Shown here: piece after piece, positions 55,926 to 64,000 of the stretch
Layout of the letters: each line of letters starts with the position of its first letter
Position numbering within the stretch: position 1 is the first letter of the stretch
NCBI GenBank assembly: GCA_026874595.1
Contig: CM049306.1
Span: forward strand, 86,565,142-86,629,141
Length of the DNA: 64,000 nt
Direction of reading: 5' to 3'
From: Sipunculus nudus
Lineage: Eukaryota > Annelida > Sipuncula > Golfingiida > Sipunculidae
Position numbers and translations under genes: made by a program
The notes under the pieces: generated by a model
Told to the model about the DNA's origin: nothing
Databases searched by the model: none
The model's input: only the letters and a program-made list of their open reading frames with translations

Positions 55926-56037
55926 AGGCACAGGCATGCAGAACTAGGGCACAGGCACGCAGACCCAGGACACAGGCACGCAGACCCAGGGCATAGGCAC
56001 GCAGAACCAGGGAACAGGCACGCAGAACCAAGGCTCG
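55926..56037 (+). repeat. 21-bp coding minisatellite
   Basis: About five units of GGCACAGGCACGCAGACCCAG (with variants) encode repeated GTGTQTQ in the tail of the MADF/Myb-like protein. One unit has acquired a TAG stop (GAACTAGGGC). Confidence 0.7.
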
Positions 56038-56812
56038 GGAATGTCTTCTCTGCAGCAGGGGGGCACGCAGGCACCACCTACACCTAGCTCATCAGAAATA
56101 TCTGAATTTGCTAGTGACTTGCCCGACTTCGCCATGAATGCAGGCATTTATTGAGAAACTTATTGAGAAACTTATTAAGAAAGTGTAAATAACTGTAAAT
56201 ATTTTTTGTTACATATCTTTGTATATAACTATTGTAAATATGTTAATTTATTTGTTTATTAAAGTTTTTTTGTTGCAGAAAATCTCGTTTTTATTCTATT
56301 AAATGCAACTACAATATTTAAATCTTTATATCTTAGGACAATATCCCTATAAACAAGGCCTACAGGCCTAATGCGAACCTGTGCATTGGGAAATACACCA
56401 GGTATAATGCTTCAATGCTTGACCATTACTTTTCATGTATAAGAACTATGCAAGTACTAAACATTTTTAATAAGAAACAATTACACAAACATCACTGCTG
56501 AAATTCTGGTATAGGTGCACACAACACTTAAAAGATTGTAGCTGGCACCACCAGTCTTGTATACAACGAAGCTATCAGAGATATATACATAAGCCCAATT
56601 TCAGACTGATATATCAAACCCCTCCTGAGAAAAACGTGTGCAAAAGTCATGGTAGGTGGCGACACCTGTCTTGTGAGCGAGAAAGCCATCAAAGACACAT
56701 AGACAGGTCAAAATATTAGGACAATACATCAAACTTACCTTGAGTCTGATGCATGGGGCTGACAAGGCTAAGGTGAGAAAGGCTGTTGCCCCGAGTGAAC
56801 TGTGACAAATTG

Positions 56813-57365
56813 CTTGCTCAGACTACTGCACTGAGTGAACTCATGACCTGCACCTGGCTAGACTGAGTGAACTTTTGACCTGTACCTGGCTGCACTGAGT
56901 GAACTCTTGACCTGTTGCATAATCTGACACAGTTGGCAGTCTGCCAAAGCTATAAATAGAATGCAGCTACTGCACTGAGTAAACTCCTGACCCATACCTG
57001 GCTCCACTGAGTGAACTCTTGACCTGTTGCCTAATCTGATACAGTTGGCAGTCTGCCAAAGCTATAAATAGATCCAGACTGACCTCTAGCCTGTTGCCAA
57101 ATCTGAAATAGCAGCCACACCATTGCATAAACTCATGCAGGTGCCCTGCCCTGAGGGGCTTGACACCCATGAAGTGATCACATGGTGCCCATGAGGTGTT
57201 CACATGTCACCCATGAGGTGAACACATGCCATGTGCTTGGCTGCACTGATTGAACTCTTGACCTATATCTGGCTGCACTGAATGAACTCTTGATCTGTTC
57301 CCAAATCTGAAACAGTTGGCAGTTTCTCAGCCTATTTAAAGATACAGATTCAATCTTGGCCTGTT
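56813..57365. repeat. Tandem repeats with CTGCACTGAGTGAACTC units
   Basis: Units of 26-30 bp containing CTGCACTGAGTGAACTCTTG recur six or more times. A larger unit of about 105 bp repeats CAGTTGGCAGTCTGCCAAAG plus CTATAAATAGA (near 56930 and 57038) and includes the palindrome TTGGCAGTCTGCCAA. Three ~24-bp units (CCCATGAGGTG..CACATG) lie at about 57166-57227. Confidence 0.75.
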
Positions 57366-57799
57366 GATATATTTGTTTACACATACTGAAAGACTTTGGT
57401 TAAAATTTCTTTTTTCAAGCCGACATATTCATAAACTTTTTATCAAAATATCTAGAATAATAAAAGAAGCAGTACTTTCATTGTTAAAGGTCCAATAGTT
57501 CTGCCAAAAATTATTCTAGTAAACTTGAACAAAGGCCACCTAAGAATAATTTTTGTGCAATGTTACAGAAGATACAATTGAAATAATAATTTTGTAGAAG
57601 AACACTATTGAAGTCCTCAGTTTGAAAAAGACATAATAATGGCCATAAGACCAACTTAAGCTTTCCCAACTCAACCAAAAATCAACAAACTCAGTATAAT
57701 CTGATATGATTGAAAGAACCATGTCCTAGGATAATTCTTTTGAAAAATTGAACAATTCAACTTGACAGTTTCATCATTAAGCTAAAAGAGGCTAAAATT

Positions 57800-60030
57800 A
57801 TGAGGTTTTTTGCCCATAAAAAAACAGGTCAATGTAGGTGGCACCACTAAATCTACAACTTCAAATATGAGTTATGTGACCAACATTTGCACAATACCTG
57901 GTAATGCTAGCTTCTGTCATTCTGAGAGTACTATGTCAGTATGCTTACTTGGCCGAATGACTGTTCAAATTTGTGTAACTCCTCTAAAATTCATCAAATG
58001 CAAACCATTTGAACAAACTTGAGAGGGCTTGCCTCTGGGATCATTAATGTAAAACATTTAACAATTTGGCTGGACCGTCTACAAGAAGACGACTTTTAAA
58101 ATATTGTCAGCTTTTTCCTTATAAAATCTAAGTAAATGCAGATAGCAAAAAAATAAGCTGAATCCCACAAAATTTGATATGTAACAGATTATTGCATAAA
58201 ATCTGGGAATGGTAGCTCCTGCTATTCCTGAGAAATTATGGATTAATGTACAGATGACCAATGACCCCCGTACAAAAACAGGTCAATTCAGGTGGTGCCA
58301 CCAATACCTGAATTTCATATATGACTCATGTGACCAACACTGGCAAAAAATTTGGTGATGATAGCTCTGGCTGTTTCTGAGACTGTCATTTTAGTATGCT
58401 TTTTTGGACAGATGACTAAGTTCAACTTCCTGAACAAAATTGAGGGAGATGGTTAAAAAGATTATTTCTGTGAAATATTAAACAATTTGGCTTGAGTGTT
58501 TCGGAGGAGAAGATTTTTAAAGGTTTTTTTTTAGCTTTTTCTCTATAAAATTTAAGAAAATTTTCAGATGGCTAATTTTTGCATTAAATTTCATGATGCT
58601 AGCTCCAATCATTTTCAAAATAGTATGGGTAAACGTACAGAAGACAAACGCCGCCACACCATCGCATTAGTTCACAGGTTCACTAAAAATTAATACAGAT
58701 GCATATTGAATGCAAAATTGTAATACAGATACATCTCACTGATGGCAAAATCTTGTATTAATTTGGCTATGGATACCAATTATTTATAATCCATGTACAG
58801 CCGTCTTTATATACCCACAGAGAGCTGTATAGCTGTGATTGTAAACATTGCCCGGCATGAGTAATATCTAAAAATCATAAATCTACATTTTTTAAAAGCT
58901 TTTAAAAAACATTCTTGTCAATATTAACCATAGATAACCTGAAATCTAAATGTCTAGAGCCATGATGTAATAAATGCTGATAAACTGGTGCCAGTCTAGA
59001 TGTATCTAGATGTATCTGTGTATCTGCTTCACACTGCTAACATATATGGTAAAATGACTCAATTGAACCTTTATAATTCAGCCAAAATTCATTCTTTGGA
59101 ACCATAAAAGACAGTTATTATAAGAATTATTCAGGGGATTATTCTTGTAAAATATTAAACAAATTGGCCTCAGTAGGGTCAGTCAAAAAAAATTTTACAG
59201 GTTTATAACTCATATGGGAAAATACAGCAAAATGGCTAAGTTAAGCTTCCCATAACTCAGCCAAAAATCACTGAACCAAAACCATTTGAACAAACTTGAA
59301 TTATCAACATCTAAGGATAATTAATGTGTGAGATTTAAGAATTTGGCCCAGTGGTTTTTGAGGAGAAGATCTTTGTAGCCACTGAGCTAAAATGGGCTGT
59401 TACAGCATATGACTAAATTCAGCTTCCCATAACTCCGCCAAAAGTCACTGAACTTAGACCATTTGAACAAATTTCAGAAAGCACTAGCCTAGGATCATTT
59501 CTGTGCGATATTAAACTATTTGGCCATATGGTTTCAGAGAAGAAGTTTTTTGTAGCCGTCAGTATGACCTCAATTTCAGATATGTCTCATGTGAACAACA
59601 TTGGCATAAAATTTGGTGATGACAGCTCCAGCCTTTTCTGAGATTGTAATATTAGTATGCTTTTATGGACAGATGACTAAGTTCAACTTCCTGTAACTCG
59701 GCCAAAAATCACCGAACTTAAACCATTCGAACAAACTTGAGAAAGATTATTCCAGGAATCATTTCTGTGAAATATTGGACAATTTGCCTAAACAGTTTTG
59801 GAGAAGAAGATTTTTAAAGCTTTTTTAGCTTTTTCCCTATAAAATCTAAGAAAATGCAGTTAGCCAAAAAATAACCAAAATCCGATATAGTTTTTTAGAT
59901 GACTACTTTTTTGCATAAAATTTGGTGATGCTACCTCTTGCCGTTTTCAAGATAGTATGGGTTAACGTACAGACGACGGACGACGGATGCCGGACGACGC
60001 CACACCATCGCATAAGCTCACAGGTTCGCT
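57800..60030. repeat. Tandemly repeated dispersed element inside Harbinger
   Basis: Units starting with CAGGTCAAT..AGGTGG.. and TCATGTGACCAACA, GGTGATG.TAGCTC, CTAAGTTCAACTTCC occur near 57820, 58275 and 59560. Two units end with the same terminus: CGCCACACCATCGCAT.AG, CTCACAGGTTC.CTAAAAA (58640-58690 and 59990-60035). The ACAGACGACGGACGACGGA string before the last end resembles the other GACGG-rich repeats here. No conserved coding frame. Confidence 0.6.
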
Positions 60031-60394
60031 AAAAAGAATGATGACTCCACCCACCCATGATAAAGAAAAAGGAATTGGAAAGGAAATGGAAAAAAATTAA
60101 ATAGACATTTAATAAAATAAATACACATTTCATTATAACAAAGTATAAAACATTTAGCAACAAATGAATACACTATTAAAACCAAAACTTTAAAAATAAC
60201 CAACTGAAATTTAATATATTAAATGATATAATTATCTTTACAAGTAAATGTATTTTTTCAATAAACTATTATTTATAACAACTTACAGTATCTGTTGTTT
60301 TTTTACATGTACTTAATAGTTAATAATTATATATTACTAAATACATTCCTTTAAATACAAGATTAATTTTAATTATATATAAATATATCTACCT

Positions 60395-61897
60395 TCAACG
60401 CAAAGCCACACGCTCCTGCCAGGGGACTGCTCCATGTGTACAGACAAAATGTCGCAGGATGTCACGTTGCATCTTGGCCACAGTGAGAGCATTGTTACCG
60501 CGGAGTGGACCTATTGGTTCCAGAGGAGGGTCCCGCTGACAAACTCCAGGAACCACTGTTTTGTCGTCTGCCTCCACGTCAACAAGGTTGTTGGTAAACG
60601 CTGGTAGTTTGACTCGCAGCCAGTTGTGTAGTGCACAACAAGCAAAGATGACGTCAACAGATTTGTCGGGGCACAGAAGAATCGGGTTCAGCAGTACCCG
60701 CCACCTGCAAGCATCAATTGAATGTTTTATTACAGACACTTTACATGAATGTTTATATGAATCTACAATAAATGATTTCATCACAGCAAGTTGTCCTCTG
60801 TTGAGTTTTTCAGCCCAAAGGAAAAAAATACCATATCTGTTTGCCATGATCCCAAAGGCATTCTCAACCACTCGTCTAGCCCTGCTTAGCCTGTAGTTGA
60901 AAATCCTCCTAGTGTCGTCCATGTTCCGCTGCGGATACGGCTTCATCAGCCAATCACGTAAAAGGAAAAGCGTCATCACCCACAAAGAAAAAGGGCACCT
61001 CGTCAAGGTCACCAGGCGCACCAGGCAACCGCGCTGCCTCTGGCAATCCTACTCTATTTTGTTCCAAGGCCTTGGAGAGTGTGGTATGGGCAAACACGCC
61101 CCCATCAGAGATCCTTCCCTGGCATCCTACATCAATGTACAGGAACCTGTATCAAACACATGAAAAGTTGAACATTCAGAAATTTCCATTTCTTCCACTA
61201 CTAATATTGTATTCTGAACTGAATATTAGAGTGTAAACAAATTTTATTTCACTTACTTGTAGTTACTGTCGACAACAGCCATCAACATAACCATGAAAAA
61301 CTGTTTATAATTGAAGAAATATGAGCCACTGTTCGGGGGTGGACGACTCCGTACATGTTTACCATCAGTCGCTCCCATGGTATTAGGAAACTGCCACCTT
61401 TCCCAAAAGTTTGAAGCCACTTCCATCCATTCTTGTGCTTTGTTGGGACAATGCATGTACTTGTCCCGCAGTACTGAATATATGGCTCTACAAGTTTCTG
61501 GAACAATCTTCGAAATCGTATTGTTCTTGATCCTGAAGGTAAACTTTAGCGACATGTATGAACTCCCTGTTGCCAATTACCTCAAAGTTAGCGCCAACCT
61601 GGCTCCCGGCGAGATTGCTTGGCGCATCTGTGTATCCTGGTGGGCAATAAGAGGGCCCACCTTCGCCAGCAGTTCTCCAAATAACTCTGGGTCCATCCGT
61701 TGGAAGGCAATGTAATCCTCCGTTGATTCATCGGCTAGCTCTACCATCAAGCCATCGTATGCTCCAAGCTGATGTCGACGAGTGAGCCAGGGCTTGACCC
61801 AGCAGGTCCTGGGACGACGTTGAACTCGGGCCTTGCTCTTCCTGAAACACCTCAGCAGGACCAAAATAGCTAAATCTTCCAACGTGTCATCGTCCAA
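60395..61897 (-). pseudogene. Harbinger HARBI1-like DDE transposase gene (broken)
   Basis: The first coding segment, 61897-61257, encodes YIAFQRMDPELFGELLAKVG and ISPGARLALTLR, then a TAA (61579-61577) in place of the aromatic codon expected before LATGSSYMSLKF. It continues through TMGATDGKHV (first catalytic Asp). The donor is CAA|GTAAGT and the acceptor ACAG|GTTCC at 61146. The second segment encodes FLYIDVGCQGRISDGGVFAH (second Asp) and VGDDAF, then one extra base in the A run 60960-60963 shifts the frame before LRDWLMKPYP. RVVENAFGIMANR holds the catalytic Glu. The next exon starts at 60704 (WRVLLNPILLCPDKSVDVIF, CCALHNWL). Its donor appears as CAG|ATATGG instead of GT. No ATG precedes the first segment (TTG at 61897). 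The active-site residues are all still present. Confidence 0.82.
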
Positions 61898-62276
61898 CGT
61901 GTCTAATTAAGGACTCCTCCCACCCCACAGACAAAACAGATGACATCGCAAGCAAATGAAACAGCCAAAATGACACATGTAGAATAAGCGCCTGACGCCG
62001 ACCTGAACCCGCGAGACGATCGCGCATGCGCGATGCCAACGCCTTTAGACGCGAGTAATAGCCTGTAATCTTATGGTAGGCCTATGTGTTGACAGGCGTT
62101 GGCTGTCGTTAAAAAACAACGCGAATCAACGTGGATCAACGGCATATTATGCAATGACTGGCGCAAATGTTGGCTTTGACCCACGTTGACTCCCGTAAAT
62201 TGGCGCCAGTCATCCCCAACCAACGCGATCACTACTTTGCATGGCGTAAAAAACGGCGCTAACTGTGAGATGACAA

Positions 62277-62332
62277 GCGTTGAATTTAACGCCACCAGGT
62301 GCGCGTCATTTTACGCAGGTGTGAGAAGGGCA
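62277..62332 (-). repeat. Harbinger right terminal inverted repeat
   Basis: On the minus strand it begins TGCCCTTCTCACACCTGCGT and then AAAATGACGCGCACCTGGTG. It is followed by TTAGAACTAACCGAAGCC, the continuation of the host target. Confidence 0.85.
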
Positions 62333-63482
62333 TTAGAACTAACCGAAGCCGCTTGTAAACATGGGCGTGGGTATCGTGCGGCCGTTTGTTATCTTTGTTT
62401 TGTTTATTAATATCTCATCACAGGGGGAACCATGCGGGGAAGGGGAAAATCAAGACAGCTGTGATCAAGCAAAACAAGAGAAGAATAAGTATAAAGAAGG
62501 TAGGATCGCTATAGAATACTTATAAAATGCACATACTACACTTCGCATCATATAACAATCACACCCCCGCGTACCCGGCGACAAAGAACACGTGTACACC
62601 AGCGGTTCATCGGGCTATAACAGATATAACAAGTAATATATTACACTCCGTAGTAACATGGATCAACTGAAACTCTAATAGATCTGTAAGGTTCATCGGT
62701 TAGGTCAGGACTGGCACGCTCTTTCTCAATGCGAAAAGGTTTAAATTATTAATAAAATTGCTTGCAGTTGCATGCAGCACTTATTATTAGATGAACCTAG
62801 GCCCACGGTACTCAGCAGGCAGTGCACACATTTATTTGTGAATTGTGTTGATTATCTTTCATTTACATGTAACTTTATGCAAAATAAGGGAACAACATGC
62901 AGTAGGTATTCTAAGTAATAATAAACATTTTTTATGATATGTTTATGTTTATCTCAATTGTTTTGACATCCATGCATATGGCTTTCAAGTGAAAAAAATA
63001 TTTACTTATAATGATTGTAATTTTGACCAACATAATTTTGAATATTCTGTAGTTTTAAGTGGCTGAAAATCGATATATCAATGATTCATGTATATAAGCT
63101 GTGATAGTTTTAGTTAGAGAAACATTTCGAAATTCAGAATAGCATTGATGTTAATCTTATATAAAAGTGTTGTGGCTTGGTGATTTATCTTTACTTTTTA
63201 CCCATACCCTAGTCAGAGTACAGGTGGTCTGTACCTGTACTTGGATGTCAGGATTACAAAGTACTTTGTTACTGTATCAGGGACTGAAGTGGATATTCCT
63301 GGTATAATATTCTCCAGATGTAATTGCAGTAATTGCACCAGATAATTATTAATGAGGAATATTTAAACCACTAAATCATTCATGCAAGCAAGCATGGGTT
63401 TGATTATCTCATTGCTATGGTTCAGGCTTTAAAACATTTAATTATTTCAGAATGGGAAATGAATATCATGCAATTAAATTTA
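62333..63482 (+). repeat. Segmental duplication, copy 2, downstream part
   Basis: It matches 14320-15508: leader GAACTAACCGAAGCCGCTTG, exon 1, and intron 1 through TGGGAAATGAATATCATGCAATTAAATTT. Differences are scattered substitutions and small indels. Homology to copy 1 stops at about 63482. Confidence 0.85.
62361..62499 (+). CDS. Exon 1 of a second POGLUT1 copy (partial; remaining exons outside the window)
   Basis: The ATG opens a frame reading [20 protein letters not shown] then [20 protein letters not shown] and NKYKE, ending at AAG|GTAGGA exactly like exon 1 of POGLUT1 (139 nt each). Four residues differ (V5I, L8P, L9F, T38K). L8P falls in the hydrophobic signal core. There are no stops and the donor is kept, so this could be a functional paralogue whose exons 2-10 lie beyond 64000, or an orphan fragment. 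Its promoter is displaced 10.2 kb by the Harbinger insertion. Confidence 0.7.
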
Positions 63483-64000
63483 TAATTCAACAGAGCGATC
63501 CCAAACCAAGCTAGCTTCTATGGTCATGCTCAAATTAGAACATCAAAACCAGAAGATAGCAAGTTCAAGTTTTAGCTAAGGAGCAGTGAGATTTTTCATG
63601 GTCAGCCATCTTCCCAGGTTGAGTGTTCTGAAGACTAACCTGAGAGGCTATGCCCCTTGGCCTTGTTCAGTCACAAATTAGTGTACTTTTTGGGGGTTAT
63701 GGGGATGATTACTCACCTAGCACCTGCAGGTGTGGTAGTCACTCAGCCTTGTTACCAACAAGGTTTAATTAAAGAAAGTATGCATGTGCTACCGCCCTGT
63801 CATGTAATCTATAAAACTGTTAAACTGAAAAAGAATCCTACAAAAGTACATAGTTTAAGATAGCAATAAGATACAAAGGCAATTACCTCCTCCAGAAATA
63901 TATAAATAAAAAATAAAACAAAAGGAATGGTCCTCTTGCTTGGAATGAGCCACAGTAGGATTTTTCCTTTCATTGTAGCTCACAGATGCTGCTATTCTGT
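63483..64000. other. Unassigned sequence at the window end
   Basis: There is no homology to POGLUT1 intron 1 or other parts of the window that I can see, and no recognised coding segment. It would fall within intron 1 of the second POGLUT1 copy if that gene is complete. A 68-codon frame at 63657 has no recognisable domain. Confidence 0.4.

Larger units (their letters stand above)
52735..56154 (+). pseudogene. Harbinger MADF/Myb-like DNA-binding protein gene (4 exons, broken)
   Basis: Exons: 52735-53296, 54569-54765, 55002-55202, 55502 to about 56154, with donors GTAAGT, GTAAAT, GTAAGT and CAG acceptors. Domain order: Ser/Pro-rich N terminus, then a MADF-type segment (LNERLFRFTKEINEDIMTWV, REHPCLWKTTRSDFHDRDKK, with exon 2 AQDLKARIKTLRSDLGRMLR), a Ser/Thr-rich linker, a BESS-like/helical segment (EAEVAVRDFHNYIRPKLLRL) and a Gln/Gly/Tyr-rich tail with repeated GTQTQ. 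Lesions: TAG at 53263-53265 (probably a former Trp codon), TAA at 55173-55175, a one-base deletion near 55651-55654, and stops at 55924-55926 and in the repeats. It normally binds the ends and brings the transposase to the nucleus. Confidence 0.75.
52135..62332. mobile_element. PIF/Harbinger DNA transposon, 10.2 kb, both genes broken
   Basis: Termini are TGCCCTTCTCACACTGGCGT and (other strand) TGCCCTTCTCACACCTGCGT. Similarity continues for about 56 bp (near 47 matches). Flanks are TAA (52132-52134) and TTA (62333-62335), the 3-bp TWA target of Harbinger with a central mismatch. Comparison with 14310-14345, the empty site in copy 1, confirms the borders. The element carries a MADF/Myb-like gene on + (52735-56154) and a HARBI1-like transposase on - (61897-60395), convergent as usual. 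About 4 kb of other repeats between them inflates it. Subterminal arrays of TCAACGC-like motifs lie inside each end. Confidence 0.88.

Overview
The window looks like nuclear DNA of an invertebrate animal, most probably a bivalve mollusc. It is AT-rich and has GT-AG spliced coding exons, many (AT)n runs, hairpin-ended repeats that carry GTCCGTCG/GACGGACG strings, and animal-type DIRS, Jockey-like LINE, pogo/Tigger and PIF/Harbinger transposons. The assignment to bivalves rests on general repeat style and is an inference.

One host gene is convincingly present: POGLUT1/rumi (protein O-glucosyltransferase, CAP10/GT90 family) on the + strand, with ten coding exons between 14353 and 35133 (405 aa predicted). 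Its most striking feature is a tandemly duplicated exon 4 (4a 21169-21304, 4b 21355-21490). The two versions have equal length and phase, are separated by only 50 bp, and both encode the segment around the presumed catalytic aspartate. Using both creates an immediate stop and using neither shifts the frame, so the pair should be spliced in a mutually exclusive way.

A second copy of the POGLUT1 upstream region, exon 1 and the start of intron 1 lies at 48618-52134 plus 62333-63482. This suggests a tandem duplication of the gene whose remaining exons would lie beyond the window. A 10.2 kb PIF/Harbinger element (52135-62332) has inserted 26 bp upstream of the start codon of this second copy. Its TIRs are preserved, but both of its genes (a MADF/Myb-like DNA-binding protein on + and a HARBI1-like DDE transposase on -) carry stops and frameshifts.

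Layout: 1-900 AT-rich DNA with a 411 bp TRIM-like element whose LTRs contain tRNA-like pol III boxes; 3000-5100 small MITEs and hairpins; 7455-8574 a strongly purine-biased minisatellite, next to a broken unrecognised ORF (8575-8900); 10789-15508 the first duplicated block, leading into POGLUT1; introns holding an internally deleted Tigger-like element, pogo-type MITEs, a foldback element and a decayed tandem array (26850-30545); 35140-39600 repeat-poor, gene-less DNA; 39650-48613 a DIRS retrotransposon split by an apparently intact Jockey-like LINE (42059-47742, minus strand, 11-bp target duplication); 48618-64000 the second duplicated block with the Harbinger insertion.

All calls come from reading the sequence. 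Family names rest on recognised motifs, not on database searches. Exon borders were chosen from GT/AG sites and reading-frame continuity.
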